A stretch of 36,814 nucleotides of DNA from Pseudomonadota bacterium (lineage in GTDB: Bacteria > Desulfobacterota > Desulfovibrionia > Desulfovibrionales > Desulfovibrionaceae): NCBI GenBank assembly GCA_023435825.1, contig JAEZMB010000320.1, forward strand, positions 1 to 36,814, read 5' to 3'. The notes under the pieces were generated by a model that saw nothing but the letters and a program-made list of their open reading frames with translations, was not told where the DNA came from and did no database searches. This document shows, piece after piece, positions 1 to 8,357 of the stretch (its first letter is position 1; the number at the start of each line of letters is the position of its first letter). Made by a program: the position numbers and the translations under genes.

Positions 1-36
1 TGCCGCTGTAGCTGTTGGGGGGGGTGGTGGAAGAGC

Positions 37-76
37 GCCTCGGGCGGCCGGGGGGATGATCCCCCCGGGCCCCCGC
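37..76 (+). repeat. GC-rich 3'-end repeat, copy 1 (partial)
   Basis: The sequence begins with a slightly altered GCCTCCGGCGGC signature and continues into the hairpin GGGGGG-ATGAT-CCCCCC, then a C-run. The same signature and hairpin arrangement recurs at 2544-2607, 15451-15540 and 28541-28606, there on the minus strand. This copy lies on the plus strand, so it would follow a plus-strand gene that ends left of the window. The trailing AAAGGGATACA-type end seen in the other copies is not recognisable here. Confidence 0.5.
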
Positions 77-111
77 AACCGGAGAAATCATTGACTGATC
101 AAACACGCTAA

Positions 112-149
112 AACGCGCCGGCCTGGAAACAGGGCGGCGCGTTCTTTTT
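112..149 (+). terminator. Rho-independent terminator
   Basis: The arms AACGCGCC (112-119) and GGCGCGTT (136-143) form a perfect 8-bp stem, followed by C and five T. It best serves a plus-strand gene ending left of the window. On the minus strand the trailing run is TTTT, so it could also stop transcription of the gene ending at 196. Nothing coding is supported in bases 1-195. Confidence 0.7.
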
Positions 150-195
150 CATGGGATCAACGCCAAGGAGCTGGCCGTCCGGCTACGGGCAAGGA

Positions 196-1296
196 TTATC
201 GGGGCAAGACCTTGTCTCCCGGAACCGTTCGCTTCGCCAGATGGCCGGCCAGGGCCTCGGCCACTTGGCGGCGTCCGGCCAGGTTGAGATGCTCGCAGGC
301 GTAGTCGCGGTCCACGAATTGGTCCTCGGGCAGCAGCGTCGACAGGTCCAGGCAGTCTACGCCGGCCTCGGCCAGCGCCCTGGACACGCGCCGGGCGTTG
401 TCCGAGGCCGTGGCCGCGAACTCCCCGCCCACAAGCGACATGCCGCCTTCCACGTCGATGGGCGTCAGGTAAAACAGCGTCGTCACCCCGGCCCGGGACA
501 GGCTGGCCGCCGTGTCCAGCAGATGGCCGATCATGGGATGGCTTGCCGGGATGTCGGTCATGTAGTGCTTGATGAAAAGCTGGCGGCGTTTGGCGTCTTC
601 CGGGGAGAGGCCGGGCTTCGTCGCGGCCATGAGCCGGTTGCGCCGGGCGTTGATTTCCCGAAAGAGCGCTTCGTGCCCGGAGGCGTCCCGACGTGTGCGC
701 GCCGCCCACCAGGCGGCCGGGTCACGCTCCCCGGACGCCAGCCAGGCCGGCACGTCGGCCAGGGTCGGCGGTTTTGCCAGGAGCCGGAGATAATCCACGG
801 TCGCGGCGTACATCCAGCGCGGCGTAAAAAACCAGTCATCGGAAAACGCGCGCAGGTTGATGGAGATGATGGCCAGTTGCGGCCGTTGTTTTGCCTGGGC
901 AATGAGCTCGGCGTATTCCCGAAAAAGGGTCGCCGCGTAGCCCGGGCCGCTGACGGGGTGGATGGACAGGCCGCGCAGGTCGCCAAGCATCGTGGCGATG
1001 GTGGTGCGCGGTTCGTCGTCGTTGTGCCCGCCCATGACCGAGTCATTGAAATAGACGGCCGCGACTTCACCCTTGTTGAGCGCGTCCCGGAAAGCCAGGG
1101 CCACGGCATTGTGGAAGGCGTCGGTGAATTGCTGTTCCGGCGCGCCGTCAGGCGGCGTTGTCGCGCCGGCGGTTACCAGGGTTTTGTAGCCAAGGGACAG
1201 GCTGTTATGGCCATGCCAGAGGAGCAGGGCGGCAAGGAGAATGGTCGCGGCGACAAGTGCGCCGAGGAGACGTGGAGTGATCGGATGGCGTTGCAT
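196..1296 (-). CDS. Membrane-anchored SGNH/GDSL-hydrolase-like protein
   Basis: The product has 366 residues. One hydrophobic segment (about 10-26) would anchor it in the inner membrane with the rest outside the cytoplasm. A GDS-like block, NDSVMGG at 84-90, offers Ser86 as nucleophile, and the C-terminal CEHLNLAG puts a His at 336 where SGNH hydrolases keep theirs. The canonical Asp three residues before that His is Ala333; Asp331 lies at -5, so activity is uncertain. Proteins of this shape occur in cell-envelope polysaccharide acylation systems, but no acyltransferase gene is nearby, so the substrate is unknown. ATG 1296 is chosen because the membrane segment follows directly; upstream in-frame sequence is Arg/Pro-rich and looks non-coding. 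There is no strong ribosome-binding site. Confidence 0.72.
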   Translation of the reverse strand: MQRHPITPRLLGALVAATILLAALLLWHGHNSLSLGYKTLVTAGATTPPDGAPEQQFTDAFHNAVALAFRDALNKGEVAAVYFNDSVMGGHNDDEPRTTIATMLGDLRGLSIHPVSGPGYAATLFREYAELIAQAKQRPQLAIISINLRAFSDDWFFTPRWMYAATVDYLRLLAKPPTLADVPAWLASGERDPAAWWAARTRRDASGHEALFREINARRNRLMAATKPGLSPEDAKRRQLFIKHYMTDIPASHPMIGHLLDTAASLSRAGVTTLFYLTPIDVEGGMSLVGGEFAATASDNARRVSRALAEAGVDCLDLSTLLPEDQFVDRDYACEHLNLAGRRQVAEALAGHLAKRTVPGDKVLPR

Positions 1297-1589
1297 GAAA
1301 ACGGGTTCTCGGTTTCTGCTTGACTGGGCTATTGATGCACTACGCCGTGTCCATCTGGCATGATTTGCTGCGGTTGGGGATCCTTTCCGGCGTGGAAAGC
1401 ATCCATGCCATACCATTGGGCCAATGTCCAATGGGGGGGAGGAAGCCCGGCCTGAGGGCGGCCTGAAAACGGCAATTGGTCCTGATGCAGGCGTAAGGCG
1501 GCATATCCCGGGACAGGCCGGGCGCGGGGGATGGGGCCGACATGGCCGGCCGGGCTCGGACAAGCGGTGCGCGCCGTGGCAGGCTAACG
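1297..1589. other. Non-coding spacer with short inverted repeats
   Basis: This is the gap between the SGNH-like gene start and the repeat after the Tim44-like gene. No frame reads like a protein. It holds CCATTGG-N8-CCAATGG (1413-1434) and a small hairpin, CTTTCC/GGAAAG, near 1383-1399. I could not assign a convincing promoter. Confidence 0.4.
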
Positions 1590-1686
1590 CCCCGTTTCTT
1601 CACGAATGCGGTAGTGTTTTGTCAGATAAATAAAAGTGCTGGCTCGCTGCCCATGAAGCACCATGGGCGCTTTCAGGGACGCGCTA
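1590..1686 (-). repeat. Dispersed ~100-bp inverted-repeat element, copy D (diverged)
   Basis: Read on the minus strand it begins TAGCGCGTCC directly after the TAA of the Tim44-like gene, then runs through GAAAGCGC, a GGCAGC block and TTTTATT, ending in a degraded form of the A/T palindrome. It aligns along its whole length with copy B (8708-8804) but is the most diverged of the four. Its place at the stop codon matches copies B and C. Confidence 0.55.
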
Positions 1687-2451
1687 TTAACGCCGCTCCA
1701 TGGCGTCAAGCAGCCAGTTCGCGCCGGGGGCGGCGTTGTCGCGGGAAAAGGTCCAGCGCTCACGCAGGGTGGTGTTCTCCGCCGCGCCGGGCTGGCGGGC
1801 CAGCACGTCGTAATCCACCACCATGATGGTGCGTCCGGCGGTCTCCCGGCGTTCGGCCAGGGCGGCGTTTATCAGCAGAATGTCGGGCCGGCCGGCCGGC
1901 GTTTGGGGCAGGGTGTTTCGAAGTTCGGCCAGATAGGCCGGGCTGACGAAGGAAGTCAGGTCGCCGAAGTCGCGGCCGGCCAGGGAAGCGGCGATGCGGC
2001 TGTAGGCCATCTTGGCTCCGGCCAGGAATTCCTCGTCCGAGCCGGCCGGCGCGTTGGCCGAGGCGGGCGGCGCTGTTTGACCGCCGGTTTGGGCCGGCGC
2101 GGCAGGCTGCTTGTCCGGCGAGCGCATTCTGTCCCAGGCGGCCTGGGCATTGGTGTACATGTCGGGGCCGCGCCGGGGCGGCTGATCCTGCGGCGGGGCG
2201 TCATCGTCGCGGTCGTCCTGGTAATCGGACCGGGGCGGCGTTTGGGACTGGTCGCCGTTTTTGTTGCGGCGTGCCGACAAGACCCGGAAGAGCACAAACA
2301 TGGCCAGGCCGAGCAGGATGAGATTGATGAGCAGATTGCCGGAATCGAGGCTGGCGTCGGCGGCGGCCTGGGCCGTGGCCGGGACAAGGACGGCGACCGA
2401 GGCGGCCAGACGCATGGCGGCCTTGGCGGGCGGCATGACGTGATTTTTCAT
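1687..2451 (-). CDS. Tim44-like domain protein, exported or membrane-anchored
   Basis: The product has 254 residues. It has a signal-like segment (about 12-31), a second hydrophobic segment (about 38-57), a low-complexity linker rich in Pro, Gln, Asp and Arg (about 60-130) and a C-terminal domain of about 115 residues. That domain starts with the FLAGAKMAYSRIAASL pattern typical of bacterial Tim44-like proteins. The fold is a lipid- or protein-binding alpha+beta domain; the function in bacteria is unsettled. ATG 2451 is chosen because it gives MKNH followed by the export signal; ATG 2436 is an alternative. The gene stands alone, with repeats at both flanks: copy D abuts its stop codon and a GC-rich repeat lies upstream. 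Confidence 0.75.
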   Translation of the reverse strand: MKNHVMPPAKAAMRLAASVAVLVPATAQAAADASLDSGNLLINLILLGLAMFVLFRVLSARRNKNGDQSQTPPRSDYQDDRDDDAPPQDQPPRRGPDMYTNAQAAWDRMRSPDKQPAAPAQTGGQTAPPASANAPAGSDEEFLAGAKMAYSRIAASLAGRDFGDLTSFVSPAYLAELRNTLPQTPAGRPDILLINAALAERRETAGRTIMVVDYDVLARQPGAAENTTLRERWTFSRDNAAPGANWLLDAMERR

Positions 2452-2543
2452 GGTCAGATAGTGGCAAAGGCCGTGGACCAAGTCAATGCGTGCCGCGACG
2501 ACACGTCGCGGCTGCGCCGAGCCAACCAAACCGCATGGCTCAA

Positions 2544-2607
2544 GCCACCTTGTATCCCTTTCAGGGAGGGTCCGGGAGGGGGTTACCCCCTCCCGGCCGC
2601 CGGAGGC
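2544..2607 (-). repeat. GC-rich 3'-end repeat, copy 2
   Basis: On the minus strand this reads GCCTCCGGCGGC, the hairpin CCGGGAGGGGG-TAA-CCCCCTCCCGG, then AAAGGGATACAAGGTGGC. It starts 20 bases after the stop of the receiver-TPR gene. The strong stem could act as a 3'-end protector or attenuator; there is no T-run, so it is not a classic terminator. Confidence 0.7.
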
Positions 2608-2627
2608 ATTTCTTTCGGTCCGCTCAC

Positions 2628-3704
2628 TTAATCATCCCGGGCCATGGCGACGGCTGGTTTGGGGCTGCCGGGGCCGGCGGGGCGGGGGTATTCGCGGTTG
2701 TAGAGCTTGCGGTAGAGCTTGCGCCCTTCCTCGAAGCCGGGGCTGAGTTCCAGGGCTTTTTCCACGCTCACCTTGGCCGACTCCACGTTGCCCATGAAGT
2801 AGTAGGCCTTGGAGATGTTGAAATGGATGTTCTCGTCCTCGGGCGTGAGGGTGAGCGCCTGGGTGTAGGCATGGAGCGCTCCGGCCAGATCGCCGCTTTT
2901 GCGCAGCTTCACCCCCAGGGAATTGAAGGGGTTGGGCGAGAGGGGGTCGTATTTGAGGATCTCGATGAACAGTTCCTTGGTCTCTTCCAGACGGTTGAAC
3001 TGGGCATGGACCTCGGCGGCTTTTTGCAGGTAGCGCTTGAATTCGTCGAGCTCGCCCTTGGCCTTGTAGGCGTCGGCCAGCCCCTTGTAGGCTTCGGCGA
3101 AGAGGTCGTTTAACTTGATGGCTTTCTTGAAGGCGATGATGGCCTGGCCGTATTTCTGGCGCACCAGGCAGCGGCAGCCCATGTCGTAGTATTTCTGGGC
3201 CTGGCTTTGCTCGGAGATGATTTCCTCGAAGGCTTCGATGGCGTCGTCGAAGTTGCCGGCGGCCATCATGTCCTTGGCGTCGGCGATCTGCTGGCGCTCG
3301 ATTTCCGTGACCCGCTCCACCTGGCAGCCGCGCAGCACGTGCTTGGCGAAGGTGTCCTCGGAGTAGGGGCGCAGGATGTAGCCGGCGCAGCCCTGGGCGA
3401 TGGCGTCGAGGACCTGCTCGCGGCTGGTGTTGGCCGTGACCATGACCACCGGCACGTCGCGCAGGCGCAGGTCGCGCCGGGCGGCGCGCAAGAACTGCAT
3501 GGCGTCCATGTCCTCGATGTGGTTGTCGACGAGCACCATGTCGACATGATTGGCGGACAGGAAGGCCAGGGCTTTTTGGCCTGAGGCGAAGACCTCCACC
3601 CGCTGGGGCCGGAAAGAGGCCAGGGAGCGCCGGTCGCGCCGGGCGTTGTCCTCGTTTTTGGAGACGATGACGACGGTGTCGAAGAGGATTGGCGAGAATT
3701 CCAT
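2628..3704 (-). CDS. Response-regulator receiver fused to TPR repeats
   Basis: The product has 358 residues. Residues 8-130 are a receiver domain with Asp60 (VLVDNHI) as probable phosphoacceptor, Glu18/Asp19 as the acidic pair and Thr90. The usual Lys-Pro after the last strand is Arg112-Pro113, an unusual change at a residue needed for the phosphorylation switch. Residues about 145-335 are helical TPR units, for example around AEAYKGLADAYKAKGE and NPFNSLGVKLRKSGD. The product is probably a cytoplasmic signalling scaffold whose partners bind the TPRs. ATG 3704 is preceded by AAGGGGCGTCCAAC. It lies 25 bases after the HD gene, so it is likely the last gene of a three-gene operon. Related receiver-TPR proteins occur in deltaproteobacteria, mostly uncharacterised. 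Confidence 0.85.
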   Translation of the reverse strand: MEFSPILFDTVVIVSKNEDNARRDRRSLASFRPQRVEVFASGQKALAFLSANHVDMVLVDNHIEDMDAMQFLRAARRDLRLRDVPVVMVTANTSREQVLDAIAQGCAGYILRPYSEDTFAKHVLRGCQVERVTEIERQQIADAKDMMAAGNFDDAIEAFEEIISEQSQAQKYYDMGCRCLVRQKYGQAIIAFKKAIKLNDLFAEAYKGLADAYKAKGELDEFKRYLQKAAEVHAQFNRLEETKELFIEILKYDPLSPNPFNSLGVKLRKSGDLAGALHAYTQALTLTPEDENIHFNISKAYYFMGNVESAKVSVEKALELSPGFEEGRKLYRKLYNREYPRPAGPGSPKPAVAMARDD

Positions 3705-3729
3705 GTTGGACGCCCCTTGGGTTCGCGCG

Positions 3730-4518
3730 TCAGGAGGCTGGCGGCGCGTGCCGCTCGAAATACCAGGTCCGCAGCGCCGCGAGATCGGGCGTGTCGGGCA
3801 GTTGGTCAAAAAGCCCCTGGACATGGCTGCGGGCGAAAAATTGGTGTCGGGTCCAGGGGTAGGCCATGTCGTTGATCCAGCTGAGGAGCAGCAGGGCAAA
3901 GTCGGAGGTCGAGGCCATGCTGGCGTAGCTGCCAAGCTTGCCGGCCAGGATGTCGTTGACGATGGCCGGGTTGACGCGGCCGGTGTCGGTCTGGCCGAGG
4001 AACACCACCTCGTCCTTGGGGCCGTCGGCTTGGAAATGTTCCAGCATGACCCGGACGATGTCGAGCTTGTCGGCGTCGCGGAGCAGGCGCGAGAGGGTCA
4101 GCGCCTCGGGATCGTCGCCGGAAAGCAGGGCGGCGGGCAGGAGACGGCGGTTGTGCACGACGATGGCCGTGCGCACCAGGGTCCGGTCGCGGCGGGACAG
4201 CTCGCCCAGGCCGCCGTGGCGGGCGAGCGTCGCCGTGCCCAGCCGGGCGTGGTTGACGCTTTGGGGGTCGCTGAAGGTCTTGTAGCGCCGGTACTGGGGA
4301 AAACGGCCGACGTCGTGGCACAGGCCGGCGATGGCGGCCAGTTCGCGCAGACGCGGCGACAGGTCGAGGCTCTCGGCCAGGGCGGCCGCCTCGTCTCTGA
4401 CCTTGCGGCAGTGCAGGCGCTTGAGTTCCAGATGGACGGCGTCTTCAGGGGCGTCGTCCGCCTGGCTGCGGTAGTAGGCCTCGAACCAGGCCGAGGCGGC
4501 CTCAAGGAATTCAGGCAT
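3730..4518 (-). CDS. HD-domain metal-dependent phosphohydrolase
   Basis: The product has 262 residues. The HD superfamily signature is visible: His36, the His68-Asp69 doublet in GLCHDVGRFPQ, His90 and a later conserved Asp in RDADKLDIV. Such proteins hydrolyse phosphoesters such as nucleotides or cyclic nucleotides with a divalent metal. There is no GYP motif of c-di-GMP-specific HD-GYP enzymes, so the substrate cannot be named. The protein is soluble and cytoplasmic. The ORF overlaps the upstream membrane-protein gene by 8 bp and the receiver-TPR gene follows after 25 bp, suggesting translational coupling and a shared signalling role. Confidence 0.83.
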   Translation of the reverse strand: MPEFLEAASAWFEAYYRSQADDAPEDAVHLELKRLHCRKVRDEAAALAESLDLSPRLRELAAIAGLCHDVGRFPQYRRYKTFSDPQSVNHARLGTATLARHGGLGELSRRDRTLVRTAIVVHNRRLLPAALLSGDDPEALTLSRLLRDADKLDIVRVMLEHFQADGPKDEVVFLGQTDTGRVNPAIVNDILAGKLGSYASMASTSDFALLLLSWINDMAYPWTRHQFFARSHVQGLFDQLPDTPDLAALRTWYFERHAPPAS

Positions 4519-4822
4519 GGGGCTCGTTGCCGGCGTCGCTGGAATCGGCGGGATCGGCGGCGTCGCGGGTCATGGGCTTGGGGGGCGTCTCGACGGGCGC
4601 TTCGGGATCAGGTTCGTCGAACTCCTTTTCCCGTAGCGGGCCGCCCGGGCCAAAAAGCCAGCGCAAGAGCCAGGCCATGCCGCCGAGGATGGCGGCGATG
4701 AAAAGCCCCTTGAAGGTGACGGACCAAAAACCCTCTTCAAGACCGGGGCCAAAGGGCCAGGTCTTGTGCCAGCTCGGTTCCACGGCGGAGGCGTAAAAAA
4801 GAAATTTGTCGAAAAAACCCAT
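4511..4822 (-). CDS. Small single-span membrane protein, unknown function
   Basis: The product has 103 residues. An aromatic N-terminal stretch is followed by one clear membrane segment (about residues 38-58, FIAAILGGMAWLLRWLF) and an acidic, Pro-rich C-terminal tail. I do not recognise a family. ATG 4822 is preferred over ATG 4834 because GGAG lies six bases before it. It is the first gene of the operon with the HD and receiver-TPR proteins and overlaps the HD gene by 8 bp, so it may be their membrane anchor; that is inference from position only. Confidence 0.7.
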   Translation of the reverse strand: MGFFDKFLFYASAVEPSWHKTWPFGPGLEEGFWSVTFKGLFIAAILGGMAWLLRWLFGPGGPLREKEFDEPDPEAPVETPPKPMTRDAADPADSSDAGNEPHA

Positions 4823-4858
4823 GTATCGCTCCATCGCCGCGTTCGCGGCATCCCTCCT

Positions 4859-4887
4859 GACTTACGCGGGATCCCTGCTCCACGCAA
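4859..4887 (-). promoter_or_regulatory. Candidate promoter of the membrane/HD/receiver-TPR operon
   Basis: Minus strand TTGCGT-N17-TAAGTC, about 35 bases upstream of ATG 4822. It lies close to the divergent candidate promoter of the CheY-like gene, so the two transcription units may share control. Confidence 0.33.
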
Positions 4888-4908
4888 GGAGGCGGGGCGG
4901 GGCGGCGA

Positions 4909-4937
4909 TTGCCTTTTTTCGCGATTCCACCTACTTT
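4909..4937 (+). promoter_or_regulatory. Candidate promoter of the CheY-like gene
   Basis: Plus strand TTGCCT-N17-TACTTT, giving a leader of about 70 bases before ATG 5016. Spacing is ideal for a housekeeping sigma factor, and both hexamers match the consensus partly. Confidence 0.42.
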
Positions 4938-5015
4938 CGGCCATGGCGCGTCCATCCCCTGGCCCGCTCACGACGACGGCACAGGGGCAGGCAGGACGCG
5001 TCGCCGGAGGCCGAC

Positions 5016-5414
<399 letters not shown>

Positions 5415-5466
5415 ACTTTTCCCGGCCGCCGCCCGGAACGGGCTGGTCGGAAGCGACGACGATTCC

Positions 5467-5500
5467 AGGGCTTGCGCCGCCAGGGCGCAGGCCCTTTTTT
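5467..5500 (+). terminator. Rho-independent terminator of the CheY-like gene
   Basis: AGGGCTTGCGCC pairs with GGCGCAGGCCCT (one G-U), with a short loop and six T. It starts 52 bases after the stop codon. Confidence 0.85.
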
Positions 5501-5596
5501 CATGGCCGTCCCGGGCTGTCGCCGAACCGGCGGTGCAGGCCCGGGCCTTGGCCGCACTGGTCCGGACGCCGGGGCCTGGGCCGGGTACGATCCCTC

Positions 5597-5697
5597 GCGT
5601 CGCGTCCCTTAGGAAGACGCAAATATTATTAAGTAAATTGGATTGTTGTAATCTTTTGCCTACGAAATGCCATACCGCTTTTCGTGGACACGACACG
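5597..5697 (-). repeat. Dispersed ~100-bp inverted-repeat element, copy A
   Basis: Read on the minus strand it runs from CGTGTCGTGTCCACGAAAAGC through GGCATTTCGTAGGCAA and an A/T-rich middle to AAGGGACGCGACGC. The outer ends are imperfect inverted repeats of each other, and the inner blocks match copies B and C. The central A/T palindrome is degraded. This is the only copy that does not abut a recognisable stop codon. It lies in an otherwise empty 380-bp gap between the CheY terminator and the membrane-partner gene. Confidence 0.65.
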
Positions 5698-5796
5698 AAC
5701 GGCCGGCCCTTGCCGTTGCTGAGCGTCCCGGCCTTGTATGCCGGCCGGGCTGGTTTTTCGCCATGTTTTCGGATGGCCGCGACAATGCTCCAGGAC

Positions 5797-5835
5797 AAAA
5801 AAAGCCCCGGCCCGCCATTTGGCGGACCGGGGCTT
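5797..5835 (-). terminator. Rho-independent terminator of the permease operon
   Basis: On the minus strand an AAGCCCCGG/CCGGGGCTT stem continues into a CCGCCA/TGGCGG inner stem (one internal mismatch) and is followed by seven T. It begins 30 bases after the stop of the gene ending at 5866. Confidence 0.9.
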
Positions 5836-5865
5836 TCGCTTCGATCAGACGATGCCAGGCTTGGC

Positions 5866-6579
5866 CTAGGCTTCCTTCTTGATCTTGGACTTGCTCATGG
5901 ACAGGCCCATGCCGCCGAACATGTCGAAGATCGCGTAGCCGTACCACATGGTGTAGATGACGTAGAAGATGAGCAGACCGGCCACGGTGGGGATCTTGGT
6001 CAGGATGTTCTCGGCCGGGATGCCGGCGAAGTTGTAGGCCGGTTCGATGGCCTTCTGGTTGACCGCGTTGACGACGTTGGCTTCCTCGATCTGCTTGACC
6101 TTCTGCAAGGGCTTGATCATGGCGTTAAGAAGCGTCCACCAGCCCTTCATGGCCGCCTTGCCGTCCATGCCGTAGGCGGCGGTCAGCTTGTCGGTCTCAT
6201 CCTTGTAGAGGATGTCGGAGTCGGCCACGACCTTGCCGAGCATGGCGCCGAGATCGGCGGTGACGGTGATGCTGTCGCCCTTGGCCTCGCCCTTGGCGCC
6301 GACCTTTTCCAGCAACAGCATGGAGGTCTTGACGTCCTCGGGGGACTTCATCTTGACCTCGACGTTCACCTGCTTGCCGTCAAAGGCTTTGACGGACTTG
6401 GCCACGGCCGGGATGAAGTAGGACGAACCCTTGGACAGCTTGTTGAACAGGTCGTCGGAGAAGTGCAGCCCGTTGACTCCTCCCGGGAAGATCGGGGAGA
6501 AGATCAGGATGAACACGACGATGAAGCTCAACATGAGCAGCGCGCCCTTGCCGAAGAGTTTCTTGTCGGTGATGATCAT
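5866..6579 (-). CDS. Two-span membrane protein partnered with TauE/SafE permease
   Basis: The product has 237 residues. It has a membrane segment near the N terminus (about 12-31), an extracytoplasmic domain of about 160 residues rich in Lys, Asp and Val, and a second membrane segment (about 193-214), ending with a basic tail. I do not recognise a named family. ATG 6579 lies five bases after the stop of the permease gene, and AGGAGG sits within the end of that gene, so the two are surely co-translated. The arrangement suggests an accessory subunit of the permease. The regulated substrate, probably a sulfur oxyanion or organosulfonate by analogy to TauE/SafE, is inference. Confidence 0.75.
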   Translation of the reverse strand: MIITDKKLFGKGALLMLSFIVVFILIFSPIFPGGVNGLHFSDDLFNKLSKGSSYFIPAVAKSVKAFDGKQVNVEVKMKSPEDVKTSMLLLEKVGAKGEAKGDSITVTADLGAMLGKVVADSDILYKDETDKLTAAYGMDGKAAMKGWWTLLNAMIKPLQKVKQIEEANVVNAVNQKAIEPAYNFAGIPAENILTKIPTVAGLLIFYVIYTMWYGYAIFDMFGGMGLSMSKSKIKKEA

Positions 6580-6584
6580 GGCCC

Positions 6585-7844
6585 TTATCCCTCCTGGCGC
6601 AGGGCGCCGATGTTGGCAACGAACTTGCCGATGACCCACACGCCGAACAGGGCGACCACGATCCAGAAGACGATGTTGCCGACGAACTCGATGCCGTTGA
6701 CCATCTCCTTGGACATGCTCAGGTACTCAAGCTCGACGAACTTCTTGGGCAGGGTGGCGACCCGGTTGATGAAGCCGGCGATGATGGACATGGCGTAGAA
6801 GCCGCGGATGTGGATGCCCTTGACGACCTTGGTGGTCAGCGCGCCGACCTGGATGCCCAACAGCGAACCGAGCAGCATGCCCATGGCCAGGGTGTAGAAC
6901 ACGTAGCCGTAGATGGCGTACTGGGCGATGGCGCCGAGGCCGGCGGTGAAGATGATCTGGAGGATGTCGGTGCCGACGGTGGTCATGGAGGACACGCCGA
7001 AGACGTAGACGAACATGGGGAAGGTGATGAACCCGCCGCCAACGCCCATGAGCGCGGCCAGGATGCCGACGATGACGCCGCCGGCGGCCACGATCCAGCC
7101 GGAGATGCGCTTGCCGCCGGGCACGAAGTCCTCGTCGAAGGAGATCATGGGGGCGATGTTGAGATTCTGCAGCTTCACGGCCATGCCGGTCATGCCGGAG
7201 GGGCCGCCATGGCTGCCGCCGTGGGAATCGCCAGTGTCTTTCTGGCGGGAGGCCTTGAGGAAGTCAAACAGGGCGTAGAAGCCCAGGAAGCCGAGCAGCA
7301 CGGCGTAGATGGAGCTGATGAAGAATTCGGACAGCAGCGGGTCCTTGTTGTACAGGCCCTTGTTGATGGCGCCGCCGATGAACGTGCCGCCGCCGGAGCC
7401 GACCAGGAAGGCAATGGCCAGCTTCACCGAGACGTTACCAAGCTTCTTGTGCACGGCCGTGCCCATGATGGCCTTGGCGAAAATGTGGAAGAGGTCGGTG
7501 CCGACGGCCAGGATGCCCTTGACGCCAGCGGCCATCAGCGCCGGGGTGATGATGAAGCCGCCGCCCGCGCCGATGCAGCCGGTGATGAGGCCGGCGGCCA
7601 GGCCGACGGCGATGGAGACCAGGAAGATGTTGGTGGAATAAAAAGCCGGACCATAGGCCGTCTTGCTGCCGATGAAGTCGCTGGCCTCGACGAAGCTCAC
7701 CGCCAGGATGGGCAGGAGCATGATCATGAGGAAAAGCAGCTTTTTCCGATTATGGATGATGGACATGGACACTTCCATGTCCCACTTGGCGTGCGCGATG
7801 GACGCCGCTTTCAGGAACTCGAAGACTTGCCTACCGAACCCCAT
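6585..7844 (-). CDS. TauE/SafE-family sulfite/anion permease
   Basis: The product has 419 residues and multiple membrane segments in two halves. Each half starts with the glycine-rich signature of the family: GAGGGF at 92-97 and GVGGGF at 267-272. A cytoplasmic N-terminal extension of about 32 residues precedes the first membrane segment, and a His/Gly-rich loop, GDSHGGSHGG (205-214), joins the halves; both are longer than in short family members. TauE/SafE proteins move sulfite, sulfonates and related anions. ATG 7844 is supported by GGAGGAAG at ideal spacing. It is followed after five bases by its membrane partner and preceded by a receiver-like gene 122 bases upstream, probably in one transcript. 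Confidence 0.88.
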   Translation of the reverse strand: MGFGRQVFEFLKAASIAHAKWDMEVSMSIIHNRKKLLFLMIMLLPILAVSFVEASDFIGSKTAYGPAFYSTNIFLVSIAVGLAAGLITGCIGAGGGFIITPALMAAGVKGILAVGTDLFHIFAKAIMGTAVHKKLGNVSVKLAIAFLVGSGGGTFIGGAINKGLYNKDPLLSEFFISSIYAVLLGFLGFYALFDFLKASRQKDTGDSHGGSHGGPSGMTGMAVKLQNLNIAPMISFDEDFVPGGKRISGWIVAAGGVIVGILAALMGVGGGFITFPMFVYVFGVSSMTTVGTDILQIIFTAGLGAIAQYAIYGYVFYTLAMGMLLGSLLGIQVGALTTKVVKGIHIRGFYAMSIIAGFINRVATLPKKFVELEYLSMSKEMVNGIEFVGNIVFWIVVALFGVWVIGKFVANIGALRQEG

Positions 7845-7966
7845 TTTCGCTTCCTCCGTGTTGAAAAACGACTTTGCGTTGCCCCGCCGCGCGATTTCCC
7901 CACCCCGCGACGCGTTTTACCGCATCAAATCCTTTGCCGTCCACGTTCCCGTCACTTCGCCTGGGC

Positions 7967-8323
7967 TTACGCCCCGAGCACTTCCCCGACGGCGGCCTTG
8001 AGCCGTTCGAAATCGCCGCCTTTTTCCACCTGGCGAAGGCCCTGGCCGGCGGCGTCCCCACCGGCGTAGACATGCAGCACCACCGCCAGTTCCGGATAAA
8101 GCCGGGTCAGCAGCGGAACCAGCGAGCCGCCGTCAGGATCGGCGATTTCGTCGTCGAGCACGAGCAGATCCACCCCGACCGGCGAAGCCAGCCGCATCAG
8201 GACTTCGGCGCCGGAGCCGGCGGTGACGACGCCGTAGCCCTCGCGCGCGAATTCCCGACGCAGCAGTTCGCGGATGTTGGCATTGCGCTCGGCGATGCAC
8301 AGGGTGGCCTTGGGACGATTCAC
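7967..8323 (-). CDS. Degenerate CheY-like receiver protein
   Basis: The product has 118 residues from a GTG start at 8323. The fold pattern is that of a lone receiver, with Asp57 (LLVLDDEI) as possible phosphoacceptor and a Lys in QVEKGG. The N-terminal acidic pair is reduced to Glu12 with Asn14 (AERNAN), and the Thr/Ser position reads VYAGG, so phosphorylation may be impaired. GTG 8323 is preferred over ATG 8335 because GGAG lies six bases before it and because the sigma-54 promoter at 8358-8373 would put the transcript start near 8347, leaving ATG 8335 without a ribosome-binding site. It is the first gene before the TauE/SafE permease pair. Confidence 0.72.
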   Translation of the reverse strand: MNRPKATLCIAERNANIRELLRREFAREGYGVVTAGSGAEVLMRLASPVGVDLLVLDDEIADPDGGSLVPLLTRLYPELAVVLHVYAGGDAAGQGLRQVEKGGDFERLKAAVGEVLGA

Positions 8324-8357
8324 ACAGTGCTCCATGACAGGATTTTGTCCTTCCAAA

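Noticed and set aside
1..108. C-terminal end of a plus-strand gene entering from the left
   Set aside because: Two frames are open but both read through the GC-rich repeat; none shows protein-like sequence, so no partial gene is called.
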